From: Lentinula raphanica
Lineage: Eukaryota; Basidiomycota; Agaricomycetes; Agaricales; Omphalotaceae
NCBI GenBank assembly: GCA_027919835.1
Contig: JANVFP010000020.1
Coordinates: forward strand, 868,001 to 932,000
DNA: 64,000 nucleotides
Direction: 5' to 3'
The position numbers and the translations under genes are program-made. Shown in pieces: positions 1 through 10,851 of the stretch; the first letter of the stretch is position 1; every line of letters starts with the position of its first letter. The notes under the pieces were generated by a model, which worked only from the letters and a program-made list of their open reading frames with translations, was not told the DNA's origin and searched no databases.

Positions 1-805
1 ATTTGAACGTCACGCTGATTTTGGTCCTCATCAAGTATGTCTCTGTTTGTTTGCTCAGTGCTCCTTTTTAAAACAATGATGACCTTACTGTCGATGATTT
101 AGAGCATGATCTACCAGTTGCAATGAATGTAAGTGGCTGGACTCTGCTTCCTGTCATTCTTACTGATTGTCCTTTTGGCTTATGCGCACTCTTGTGGCTT
201 CTTTAGCCTAGCACTTCAATCTCTGTCAGCTTGGACCATCGAGCTGATCTCTCGAAACGTGGTGATGATGATTCAAAAGATGGACAGCTGATATCAGCCA
301 GAGAGGTCTGTGTTCTACCTACAATCGGACAAATCCATTCTTATTGATTTCTTTCATTCACCCTTTCCATGCTCAGGTTTACAAAAAGCTTATGCACTTC
401 TATCCTCATCCTCATTCATCTTGATCTGCACCACCTGATATCAATAAGTTTTATAATGTAAGACTGTGTTCAACAAGGTTCGGTCTCATTCGAAATATCA
501 TCCTCAGATGACCATCTGTTTATTGAGAAAGGTCAGAGGCCTGGGGGTCTATATCAGGCTCTAGCTGTCAAGTCAATCCTTCTAGAATTCATATACTGGT
601 TCCAATGCTCACACGACTTTAAAAAAACCAGATATCAATTGAAGAATCATTGAGCCAAACTATTGGTAACCTATCACTGACCAGATATCAAGAAATAAGC
701 TCTTTACTACAGCATTTTGCCAGTCAACAGATGACACATTTGAGATAGAGCATGTTGAAGGTCCGACAATTCCCCAGCTTAAAAGGCCACCATATGAGTG
801 TTAAA
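1..805 (+). CDS. 3' part of an unknown intron-rich gene, cut by the window edge
   Basis: Short coding-like stretches separated by GT...AG introns can be followed from the left edge. One reads FERHADFGPHQ, then a GTATGT donor. A second (about 79-127) ends at GTAAGT. A third (about 209-304) is serine and aspartate rich. A fourth contains VYKKLMHFYPHPHSS. The last exon (about 690-805) ends FEIEHVEGPTIPQL... with a TAA stop. The fourth exon carries an in-frame TGA near 432, so the gene may be broken, or an intron may be mis-drawn. I recognise no domain. It lies just upstream of, and in the same direction as, the EF-hand/ZZ gene; only about 50 nt separate the two, so the exons could in principle belong to an N-terminal extension of that gene. 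Confidence 0.3.
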
Positions 806-855
806 CCTTGATCCTCCAGTTGCATGTTATATTTTTCTACCAGTGTTTCTGTACA

Positions 856-3800
856 ATGTCCATGCAGAGATTGCAAGAAAAAACAAGTTTGTCAAGTTCA
901 TATCTAGCATTGTACTGAACTAACCATCTCTATACCAGCAAACAGTGAATTCAATATTCCAGAGCTTGAATCTACACCTTATACTGAGGCAAACAAGTTC
1001 TACAATGAGCATCAATTCATTTTTGAACTTGTAGAAAGCTTGGGAAAGCCCATAGATGGCGATCCAAACATTTTTGACTCAATAATGTCAAGAATTAATT
1101 TATATGCCCCGGATGTTATTGAGGGTCTTCAAGCCCTCAGCCAATTGCATCCATTCATAAGCTGTATGTAACAATCCAAAAATATCCCACTCATATATAT
1201 TATGTTGATCTTTTATTCAGGCATTGTTGCACCTTTTGCTGCAGTGATTCGTAATGATCAAACAAAGAGAAATAATGATAGGAAAGTTTCTGCTCTAATT
1301 ATTCAGATATGGAATACAGTAATGTGCTTATGGGAGTAAGCATGATTCCACTGATATCTCAATCACTGGGAGTCTCATGCTATATTCAGAATGCGGCATA
1401 TAAAGTCCCCAACCATAGGAAAGACAAATAAGGATCACATGACCATGTGTATACAAGCAATGGAAGAGGATATCAAAAAAGCTGGTATATTGTGTGACAA
1501 TTACCTGAAAAAAAAATCATTAAGTGAGTATGTGTTTGATTTCCTACTCATATTAGTAATAAAAATATCAGCAAAATATTTTCAGTCAAAAACATATGAA
1601 GACAAGGTAGAAAGTTACATTACCCGATTCAATGCTCATCGCCAAGAGCTTGATCGTGCCCTTGGCTTGCACAATACTCACATGATTGAAACATTGTCAT
1701 CTAAACTTGATAGCCTAGATCTTGTTGCAAAACAATGTCTGGCAATCTTGAAGCAGCAGACACTTCAAGAGAAAAAATCCAGGAGTTCATTGATAAAAAT
1801 CATGGTGTAGAAGCCTGCCTAGAGAATGAGCAGCTTTTATCAAAACTTATTGATTTCACTGGGGAGCCAATCATTGCAATAACCTATTATAACAGTGGAG
1901 ATAAATCACAAGATCTGCAGATGGCAAAAAAGAAGCTTATCCAGGAGTTGGATGAAGATATTGAAGAGGTTATCAAAAGGAACATGACAATATTTGAGCA
2001 AAAAATGACTATGAATTTGCAAATCTTGGTAGATTCATTTCATACTCATGCTCATCAAGTGAAGGATGCTGTTAGTATATCATTCTATTGATATATATAA
2101 TGCTAATTATTTTCTATATCATATAGGACGTGAAAAAACTATGGGATGAAAATGTGAGACTCTTTCTACTACTGTTTGTTTGCTTTACAAAATATTGATT
2201 TTGAAGAGCTGGAAAAACAATGTCAAAGCTCAACATTTTGTATTGGCATTGCAGGAATTTTACAAAGATCAGCCTACCAATCAAGACAGCTTACCTGCAT
2301 CCACTTCCATACCTTCTTCATTGTCTTTACCAGCAATTGTTAAGAAGGTGGTGACTGTACCTGAACAAGACCAATGGGCTATCTCTTATCTCAATGTTGC
2401 CCAGATGCAACCCATATTAGAAGCTATAGATAATGACTGTACTGGATTTATCAGTATCAAGGAGGTGAATGAGTTTACATCATCCAAGCCAGTTGACTGG
2501 AGGTGAGTCTATTGTTACTAGAGAAATTATAATTCCTTACTGATATGCTTATACAGTTTGCCTAAGTGGATTGCTTACTGGGCTGTTGGTAGGCCATCTA
2601 ATGTTACTAAACACTCTATAATCAATCAATTTATACTTCCTGACAGGCTGGCATATAGATATGATTCAATACAAAAGGAAAATCCAAGTCATCCTCTCCA
2701 AAATGTACCAAGTTCTGGATTCTGATACACTTCAAGAACTACCAACTGATGCACCAAATCTACCCTGCAATTTTGGACGAAGTCTCCCTTCAAATCGTGA
2801 AAGTCTTGACATGTATTTGAACAATTGTTCATCTCACATTGCATTACTTTCACAATCACTCCAGCCTTTTGATTCTGAGACTGAGGATGTCAGATTGACA
2901 GAAGTTATAAAATATATCTCTGACAAGGAGGAGCAAAGGCTTCAAAAGAATCTCAAGGCCATAGCATATCATATTGATTTGCCAGCAACTGCAGCTCTTG
3001 TCATGGGCATTGACTCCAATGGACATATTGAAAGGGTAGGTCTTTGATTATAAGAATGTATGCATACTTACTAATATATCTGTAGTTTATTTTGCCCTTA
3101 ATCTATCTTATCTTGAAAAGACATCTGGAAGTGTTTTACCTGTGTCAAACTCATATTTTAGATAAGAGGGAGTTTGGAGATATGGAAACATCTTTACAGA
3201 ATGTTTTTGCTATTCTTAATGAACGAATTGCAAGCTTAACAGGTAAATTATATTACACCTGATGATCTATTATCACTTATACTATTTCAGCAATCTTTCA
3301 GCAAACAGCAACAGATGTCTCCAAGTATTTCAGCAACTTTGCTTGTGGTCTGGTAAGAGTTTTCTTTAACCATTTTAGCCAATTTGAGACAATATGATTA
3401 ATATAATTGTTTAGCTTTACTTGACTTATTATGATAACAATAATCCAGATGAAAAATCTCTCCATCTACCAAATGAGGATGAAATTGCTATTTCTGCAAT
3501 TGACACAATGGAAATAGATAACACCCCTGCTGAGGGTTCAAACAAGCCTGAAGATATTCTGAGATATGGGACACAAGATGCATGGAACCTGGATATATAT
3601 ACAAAATCTCTTGCACTTTTCCAATCAAAGGAAAATTCTGTGACAGATTTGAAACATGTTCTGTGTGGATATTGGACAGGACATCTCTTGCCACCCTCAA
3701 GACCATTCCTTGTTCCACCAGTTGGGGTGCTCATGCAGTTATCAATTGATACTGTGACTGATCAAGAAATTCATGGCAATGCAGAATCTGCTCATGGGCT

Positions 3801-5115
3801 TTGGCAAATCTGTGGACAAGTCAATAATGATGACAATAGTCTAACTATGACTTTCTTCAACAGTAGGATGTCCTGGTCTTTTGATGGAAAGATGGACCAA
3901 GATAAAAACATCCTTTATAGCGATATTGAGTTGACAAGTCATGGCAAAGAAACAGAGAAGAATATGTCTACTGATCTAGTAAAGGCATTTTTCTTCACAA
4001 GAAACCCTATATTTGTGTGGAAAATACGAGAACCTTTTGACAGAATTGAAACACCTCACAAGAAATGGGCTTTTGTGAAGAATGTTGTATTGTATCAAGT
4101 ACGGCAAAAGCAGTGGTCCTTGGAATATACAAGAAGCTATATGTCTGAATGGAGATGTTTTATACAGTTGTTGAAGCGCTTAGGAACAGAACACCAAAGC
4201 CCTTCCAATCCCCTCACAGTTGATGAAAGAAGAGAGTTTAGAGTTATTTTGGCAAAACTACATCCTACCGATGCTCACTTTCTCAACTCTATAATTCAAC
4301 ACTTGATAAACATCAATACTATCTCACATTTGTAAGGCAATTTTCTCTGTTATCTTGTAAATTTGCAATAACTTTGATTATGTGTAGGAACTTTTTATGT
4401 GATAATTGTGAACTGGAGATTGTCAAAAGCAGACAAATCTGTTTGGAGTGTACTCCCTATGACTTCAGCACTACTTTTGATTTGTGCATGGAGTGTAAAC
4501 ACAGTTCCTGCAGAACAGATACAGCAATGCATACACCATCTCATGCAATGCTCAAGGTTGACAGAGTGATTCACAATGGTGAATTGGCTAGGGAATTACC
4601 TGAAGCTAGAGAAATAGCAGCCCGTGTGAAAAAGCTTTTTCATTTGAGGCAGTCTTTGGTTGAGATACCATTTCACTTGAGGAAAAAGTTTGAAACATTC
4701 TGCTGCTGTTGCAAAAGGGAGGTCAATGTTCCTTGTTGGGTTTGCTTGTATTGCAGTAAGCATTTAACTTTTAAATCATAATCTCTTAACTAATTGTAAA
4801 TTTCAATATAAACCTCTATCAGGGCCTGACACATACATCTGCATTGAGTGTGAAGCTGCCAAGACTCCAGTATCATCCAGTAGATTGCATAAGCACAAGC
4901 ATCATCTGATTTGGATCTATGATACTATCCGGCCCATAGATCTACCCACAGTAGATGAAAGAATTATGAAGTTGGAGGAAAAACTTGCAGATATCCAGCT
5001 GAAAGTCAACAATCAGTTGACAAAAGTAGAAAGTATGCTTCAGCAGGTACTTTCTAAGTTACATGCATCAGGAGACACCAAGGAACCCAGTTTTGATGTA
5101 TATGGTCATGATTAG
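856..5115 (+). CDS. EF-hand and ZZ-type zinc-finger protein, Agaricomycete family, with one frameshift
   Basis: Fourteen exons can be joined: 856-886, 939-1163, 1221-1335, 1390-1523, 1572-2070, 2127-2153, 2207-2502, 2557-2588, 2647-3035, 3086-3242, 3291-3352, 3415-4331, 4388-4755 and 4823-5115, about 1180 codons. Introns are 48-67 nt with GT...AG ends. The ATG at 856 follows a stop and its first intron keeps the frame. In order the product has a helical N-terminal region (HPF, then a charged NDQTKRNNDRK stretch) resembling the helical-bundle N-termini of fungal signalling proteins, an EF-hand (DNDCTGFISIKEVNEF, about 2424-2472), an aromatic segment LPKWIAYWAVGWH, a Cys-rich ZZ-like finger (CDNC, CLEC, CMEC, about 4396-4560), a second CxxC cluster (CCCC, CLYC, CIEC) and a C-terminal coiled coil. 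Between about 1714 and 1810 the frame must shift by one base, and no intron of normal length explains it. Either this copy is a recent pseudogene or the base call is wrong. A calcium-sensing role is inferred from the EF-hand only. Confidence 0.8.
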
Positions 5116-5699
5116 ATATGAGAGAAAGTAACTATGATGGATAATTCAACCTCATAGAAACTCACAATATTCATACTCCAATGCCACTCCCTTCCCTTTT
5201 TTTCTAGTAGTAATTGAATGATTTTTAAAGTTCTTCACAAGTAATAACATAATTCATAAAAACAGTACTTTTCAGCCAGAATGTGTACAGTGTTATGAAT
5301 TATATATATTACTACACCATCTCTATTATAAAGTGCCAAATGTGTTATCATTTTCCAATGAGCTAGGGATATGACATGTTTTATCAAGGACTGTGAAAGC
5401 AAACAAATAGTTATCAGGAATTATAGAATTGTTGAGAAAGAAAAAAACAGTGGCAAGAATAAATTTGACAATGATAACTATGAGAACAAAAAACAACCAG
5501 GTAGGTGAGATACTATTAGTATGTTCAAATTTTTAACTTCTTGAGAACTACTCTGCTTGACAAATTCACAAGACCTATGATTCTATGTAAGTACATGCTA
5601 GACTTATAGGTGAAAACTGTAAGTACTAGAGATAGAAGTAAGGGAAAGAATAGATGTACCCTCCAAAGATAAGCTCTGGCCATCAGCAAAACCTGGCTC
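5116..5699. other. AT-rich intergenic stretch
   Basis: Follows the stop of the EF-hand/ZZ gene and probably holds its 3' untranslated region and polyadenylation site. I see no coding exon. The short reading frames here have no motif and no splice structure. Confidence 0.5.
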
Positions 5700-6200
5700 G
5701 CTGATCCCAGTGCGCCTGACATTGTATTATGCTGGACAGCATTGCACAACTGTCCGGCACTGTCCCAGCATGGTACAGGAGTCCGCTACTGTGCAGCATA
5801 ATACACATACTGGACAGTACTGCATCAGCAAAACTGACCTGGTGCCTAGGCTGCCTAGAGATACCCCCCAAAACCTCAGCAGTTTAAAAACTTTGAGTTT
5901 GCCTGAAAAAGCCTGAGCAAGCCTGAGTTTGCCTGGAAAAGCCTGGGCAAGCCTGAGTTTGCCTCAGATTCCTTTGGGTGCTTTGGGAGAGCCTAGGTTT
6001 TGGAGGGGTATCTCTGGGTTACCTAGGCCAAGGGTAATTTTCCTGATGTGAATGGATGCTGTCCATTACCGGCCAGCACTTATTCAGTCACCTGGACAGC
6101 ATTGAATGGATGCGGGATGGCATCAGTTCAATGCTGTCCATCAACCTATTCATTTCTCTCGCAACCTCTTCTATTTGCAGATTTGTATTCAAGTTGGCAC
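5700..6200. repeat. Element built of CTGGACAGCA-like words, split by a MITE
   Basis: Direct and inverted copies of a word close to TGCTGGACAGCA occur at about 5727-5815 and again at 6056-6145. Between them sits the MITE at 5823-6048, which has a TG duplicate on each side. Removing it joins the two halves. Dense short palindromic words are typical of subterminal transposase-binding regions, but I could not find the ends of this element. Confidence 0.45.
5823..6048. mobile_element. CATCAG-family MITE 1 (226 bp)
   Basis: Begins CATCAGCAAAACTG and ends AATTTTCCTGATG, so the ends are imperfect inverted repeats. Inside, the inverted similarity continues (a CCTAGG then a run of C at the left; a run of G then CCTAGG at the right). 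The dinucleotide TG flanks both sides (5821-5822 and 6049-6050). The middle holds repeated AAGCCTGAG/TTGCCTG words. No coding capacity. Confidence 0.8.
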
Positions 6201-7209
6201 CGCCAGCGCTTGCACTTCAGGCACCCTTAAATCCTGCCGACTTAGGGGGATTACCGTCCAAATACCCTCCCCTAATAGGGGGCAATACTGGGCAATTACC
6301 CAAACTGGGTAATACCCTTCCTCTAGTGTCAGGGGTCCTTGTCAGGTATTACCCCTGTGGGTAATACCACCCTCCCTATACACATTGTTATCAAATGAAC
6401 ACATAGCTTCCCCTCAATATTACTGCTATTATACTATTATGACTCAGTCTCCTGACTACACTAACTTACTTACTGAGACTATATACTCAGATTGTCTGTA
6501 CAGTACACTCTTATAGATTTATAATACATACTGGTAGGACATCAACACATCCTTTCCTCAGGGACCCATACTAGTACTTCCTATACACATTATTATCAAA
6601 TGAACAGTAAGCTTCCCATTAATATTTGGCTATTATACTATTGGAACCCATACTAGTACTTCCTATACACATTGTTATCAAATGAACACTAAGCTTCCCA
6701 TCAATATTACAGCTATTATACTATTACAACTCAGTCTCCTGACAATAATAATATACTTACTGATACTAAATATAAATACTTAGACTGTGTACACTCTTAT
6801 AGATTTATAATACATACTGGTAGAATATCACACATCACATCACATGTATTAATAATTACCAAACACATCCTTTCCTCGGGAACATATGAGCTGGTACTAA
6901 TACTAATCAGTGTTCTGATATCAATGGCAGATTCATACTGTTACAATGAGTAGGATGTTCATTCTCACAGATGCTAATACATTGAGTTACTTAGATCTAT
7001 AACACATCTATATGGGATATCATATATGATTTATTATGTGGTCAAATAAGCTGGGTCTTGCAAGGTCTTGGAATAAGTCTTGCTAGTATTCACTTATATA
7101 ACCAGTATTGTAGTACCAATGACCTACGCCACCAGGTATTACCTGTAATATATACCTGCACTGGGCATTACCCTTACTAGGTAATACCCTTACTGCACTG
7201 GGTATTACC

Positions 7210-7442
7210 CATCAGGAAAAGTACCTTTGGCCCAGGTAACCCAGAAACCCCCCCCCCCCCCCCAAAACCTAGGCTCTCCCAAAGCACCCAAAGAAATCTG
7301 AGGCAAACTCAGGCTTGCCCAGGCTTTTCCAGGCAAACTCAGGCTTGCTCAGGCTTTTTCAGGCAAATTCAAAGTTTTCAGACTGCTGAGGTTTTGGGGG
7401 GTATCTCTAGGCAACCTAGGCACCAGGTCAGTTTTGCTGATG
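7210..7442. mobile_element. CATCAG-family MITE 2 (233 bp)
   Basis: Starts CATCAGGAAAAGTACC and ends CAGTTTTGCTGATG, flanked by CC on both sides (7208-7209 and 7443-7444). In reverse complement it matches MITE 1 nearly throughout, so the two are close copies in opposite orientation about 1.2 kb apart. It holds a run of C at about 7249-7263. Non-coding. Confidence 0.8.
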
Positions 7443-7528
7443 CCCTGACTAGGTATTACCCTCACTAGTCTTACATTACCCTCACTAGTCTTACTGGGTA
7501 TTACCCTCACTGGTCTTACTGGGTATTA

Positions 7529-7876
7529 CTGTACCGTTTCGACCACATGTTCAGTCACAGGTCACACAGGCCCAAAATGAACAGTTCACAAGGGGGTGTC
7601 ACCAGTCACCTAGGCCTGTGAACACCATGACAACCAAAATTAAACAAAATTTTCTCAGTTGGAAGGGTGTTTGAAAGGCTATTTTCTTTGCCAATACAAT
7701 CAAATAATGCAAGTGATGTTATTTTTTGCTAGAGGTACTGAATATGAGCTATGTAACCCCCAGTGAACAACCTTTGTAGGGGTTGTCACAGGTCATACAA
7801 GATTATGAACACCCAAAATACTGAACAGGGGGTGTCACCTGTCACATGCCGTGAACAAGTGGTCGAAACGGTACAG
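7529..7876. mobile_element. TA-flanked MITE (348 bp), Tc1/mariner type
   Basis: The ends are an inverted repeat beginning CTGTACCGTTTCGACCAC, and a TA dinucleotide sits on each side (7527-7528 and 7877-7878), as expected for Tc1/mariner target duplication. Short repeats such as GGTGTCACC and CAGTCAC/GTCACAGG lie just inside. It interrupts the GGTATTACC-word element. No reading frame of note. Confidence 0.75.
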
Positions 7877-8021
7877 TACCTTCAGTGGGTATTACCCTTA
7901 CTAGGTATTACCCTCACTGGTCTTACTGGGTATTACCCTTACTGGGATAGTTACTCACTTTGAACATTAACCTGGGCTTTACACTAAAACAAGATGATCA
8001 CCTAGTCTTTGTACAGAATAC

Positions 8022-8569
8022 TTATGTTGGCCTGGTTTTTCGGTTGATGGGAGGGGGACGTTTCTTTACCTGAGAAGCAGATGGACCAGGCGAAGGTGAT
8101 CGAGAAACGTCCTTGGTGACAGGGAGACACTTCTTTGCCCAAGGAGCAGATGGGCCAGGTGATGAAGATATGAAAAGATCTGATGGTGTCGTTGATTTAT
8201 GGTGGCTATTGTCTTCCTCTTCCTCATCTGTATCTGACAGCCCACCTTTCCTCGCATGAAGATAGCTCTTTGAGTGAGCCACAGCAGCAACAATGCTACC
8301 ATTCTCATCCAATACAGTCCCAAGCTTTGCTTGATCCTTGAGAGAAAGTTTCCGTTCATCTAAGTATGCATTAGAAATAAGTTTCATGACCTTGAGCAAT
8401 AACTTACCTTCACTCCGTTAAACAATCTCAAAATATGTTCGCTCATGGTCCGCAACCTCTTGTCCCTGTGCCTTTGCCATTTCTCGCTCAATATGTTCCC
8501 TTCGGGGATCACAGATGCTTTTAAGGTCCTTGTTCTTGACCTGGTTTATATTCTCGTATCCCTCTATGA
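8022..8569 (-). pseudogene. Fragment of an unknown gene, 5' part lost to an element insertion
   Basis: Read on the minus strand, an exon (8569 to about 8422) encodes a charged helical segment containing NINQVKNKDLKSICDPRRE and EREMAKAQGQ. A GTAAGT-like donor follows, and a second exon (8399-8022) encodes KVMKLISNAYLDERKLSLKD..., an acidic stretch (DTDEEEED) and a tail with two SPGPSA.. repeats. Palindromic element F begins exactly at 8570, so the upstream part of the gene is missing here. The two proline-rich repeats (about 8047-8160) also show as a DNA-level duplication. No domain recognised. Confidence 0.4.
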
Positions 8570-10180
8570 CAGCTGAAGCTGTAAGAACTTCACGAAGTAG
8601 ACTGAGAAGTCTCCATATATGCTTTGCAAAGTAACAGGAGTGGCTTTCCAAGCTTAAAAAACTCTTCCGGGCAGGCCAGTAGGGCTCCGGGGGTACCCGG
8701 ATATTTATTATATTTATTAATATTATATAGTTCTTTTATTAATTAATAGACAAGCTCCTTACCCGTGCCTACGTCACTGTGATATGCATTTTTGACTTAT
8801 GGTTGATACAGATATCATGCAATAAGAAATAGCTATAAATAAATTGAATAAAATATATGTACACTAATATTTCTACTAATCAAGAATGACTTCTGGATAT
8901 ACAATATTTTGTGTTACACACTCAGTATCACCTTGAACAAAATAAAATGATGATGAGATTCATTGTAACACTTGTCAAAGTAGTAAACTCACCTTCTGCA
9001 AATATTACTTTAACTCCTTGTTTAGTAGTACTTCGTGAAAGAGCTACATACAATTGACCATGTGTAAACACTGGAGTTTGTAGATTTAAGCCAACCATTT
9101 TAACTGATTGTCCTTGGGCTTTATTAATGGACATTGCAAATGCTACACAATATAAAGCCACCACAAAAATTATTGAGTGTGGTATTAATGAATTTTGACT
9201 CAAAAACACCAAATAAGCACCCAAAACTCGTTGTTATAAATGTGTTATAGTATAACAATGTCCCATTAAAGGTGTGTTATACTTACTGATGAAGTGTGTT
9301 GAGTGTAAAAGTATAATGAGTGAGAACACTACTCCAAGGTTTTGATTGTTAACTGTGTTATATTCATTGATGAAGTCTGTTGAGTATAACATGCAGTAAC
9401 ACTGATCTGAGTTTTTTTTTCATTGTTAAGTGTGTTAAGTATAATACACATGAGCACCATTCCAGGTTGTTCTTTTCATTATTCAGTATATTGAGTCAAG
9501 TGTGTTAAGTATAACACACATAAACACTGTTTCAAGGTTTTTCATTGTTAAGTGTGTTAAGTGTGTTGAGTATAACATACATGAACACTGTTCCAAGGAT
9601 TCTTCATTGTTAAATGTGTGAAGCATAACACACATGTTACTGTTAAAAGGTTTTTTCTTGTTAACTGTGTTAAGTGTAATAAACATTGAGTATAGTAAAT
9701 ATATTGAACGATTTAGGCTATCTGAGTGTTTGAAGGCACTAGGTGTGCTAAAAATAGCATATAGATCATCTATACATAATGCCTGATGGTTCTGGTATCA
9801 TTTGAAGTAATAAAATTTTTGACACTTGTCGCGTATTTTTTTTTTTTTTGCATTTTCAGGGCCAACAAAGCAAGCCTGATTTTTTTGAGTATTTTTAATG
9901 ATTTTCAATGATTTTTTGCTACCTGATGAGATCAAGTTCTATTTTTAGACAAATTTCCTTGTTAGGCAATTTTGATGTGCCTGAGGTAACCAGGACATCA
10001 CTGCAGCTATTTTTGGTTCCCTGTGATTTTTAGCATTTGAAGATCAATGATGTCATATTATACATTTTTTATTCAAAAAGGCAAGAACCGAAAAAGGAAG
10101 GTGATGATATAATGATGTAACCCTAATTTACCTGATTTCATAATTGCCGTAAACGTAGTCACTTTGCAAAGTGCAGCCCT
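8570..10180. mobile_element. Palindromic element F, truncated and chimaeric
   Basis: Starts CAGCTGAAGCTGTAAGA like intact copy C and shares with it the GGGCAGGCCAGTAGGGCTCC segment near 8668. It then departs into a Helitron helicase piece (about 8990-9145) and returns at about 9165 to the right arm of the family: the end of the conserved small ORF, the AAGCGCCCA-like words, then tandem units of TTAAGTGTGTTAAG and CACTGTT with TTTTCATTGTTAAG to about 9690, and ACACTTGTCGCG (near 9820). The match ends near GTAAACGTAGTCACTTTGC (10151-10169). The right terminus is lost. Confidence 0.65.
8990..9145 (-). pseudogene. Helitron (PIF1-type) helicase C-terminal fragment
   Basis: The minus strand encodes [13 protein letters not shown], then [20 protein letters not shown] and [12 protein letters not shown]. 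These are the final helicase motifs ([18 protein letters not shown]) of the PIF1-like helicase of Helitrons. Only about 50 residues remain. The frame is open, but upstream it runs into palindromic-element sequence, so it cannot be a working gene. A GTGAGT after the last helicase residues may be an old splice donor. Rolling-circle transposition is the known role of the full protein. Confidence 0.7.
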
Positions 10181-10843
10181 GTGTTGCGCCATCCAGTCAT
10201 CGCGACCCGCTAAGTCGCACGTATCGCCCATGTCACCTGTGTCGCGGTCCTCTCCATCTTTCAGTCCTGGTCTGTTTTGTCTTCTTGTGCCCGTCTTCAG
10301 GAATCTTTGTTACAATACAAGTGGAATAGAGAAAGAGAGGGAAAAGAGGAAGAAGAGGAAGAGGGAGGAGAAGGAGAGGGAGGAGAAGGAGAGGGAGAGG
10401 GAGGAGAAGGAGAAGGAGAGGGAGGAGAAGGACTCGGCCGTATTGTAGTTCATCCTCGTTGTCGAGTTTTGTCCTCACCACCTTAGGGTTCATCCTCGTC
10501 ATCTTGTTGGGTATGGGTTTGGATACAGAACCGTTCCTGTAGGGAAATGGAGGAGATGTTGAAGAGAAGATCATAGCAGTGGGCGTACCATCAAACTCCC
10601 CACTCTTCAATGTCATCAACGTCTTGCCGTCTCATAGTCTCTCATCCGCTTGTCATTGTCGTCCGCTTGTCATCTTTGTCGTCTGCCTGTCGAGAGGGAG
10701 GAGAAGGAGAAGGAGGAGAGGGAGGAGAGGGAGAAGGAGAGGAAGTGTTGTCCTCTGCTCTCCTCATCCTGGGTCCACTTGTTGTCATTGTCGTCCGCTT
10801 GTTGTCATCGTTGTCTGCTTGTCATCTTCATTGTCTGCTTGTC
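10181..10843. repeat. GA-rich microsatellite and GTC-rich minisatellite
   Basis: Two purine-rich tracts of GAG/GGA units (about 10328-10435 and 10688-10742) lie within an array of short units like TTGTCATTGTC and CGCTTGTCATC (about 10610-10850). The same array resumes at 11891 on the other side of the hAT element, so this is one array split by that insertion. Reading frames across the GA tracts are compositional artefacts. Confidence 0.7.
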
Positions 10844-10851
10844 GTTGTCCA

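Larger units (their letters stand above)
6213..7945. mobile_element. Element with CACTTCAGGCACCC end and GGTATTACCC word arrays
   Basis: The left end CACTTCAGGCACCC at 6213 is the same as the termini of palindromic element B. Next to it (6230-6370) and near the right side (7110-7520, 7880-7945) are many direct and inverted copies of GGGTATTACCC. The AT-rich middle holds three copies of a roughly 100-bp unit (near 6380, 6580 and 6660) beginning CTATACACATT. Two MITEs have inserted in it. The right terminus matching CACTTCAGGCACCC was not found, so the right edge given is only where the word array stops. No transposase remains. Confidence 0.55.

Noticed and set aside
5280..5720. Possible tRNA or small RNA gene in the AT-rich stretch
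   Set aside because: No A-box/B-box pair or cloverleaf could be drawn.
8066..8359. 97-codon minus-strand frame overlapping the orphan exon
   Set aside because: It is the alternative frame of the exon encoding the acidic and SPGPSA repeats, which fits the splice sites better.
10320..10620. Long frames across the GA-rich tract (Glu/Arg/Gly on plus, Leu/Pro on minus)
   Set aside because: Purely compositional: the tract lacks stops in several frames and encodes only low-complexity runs.
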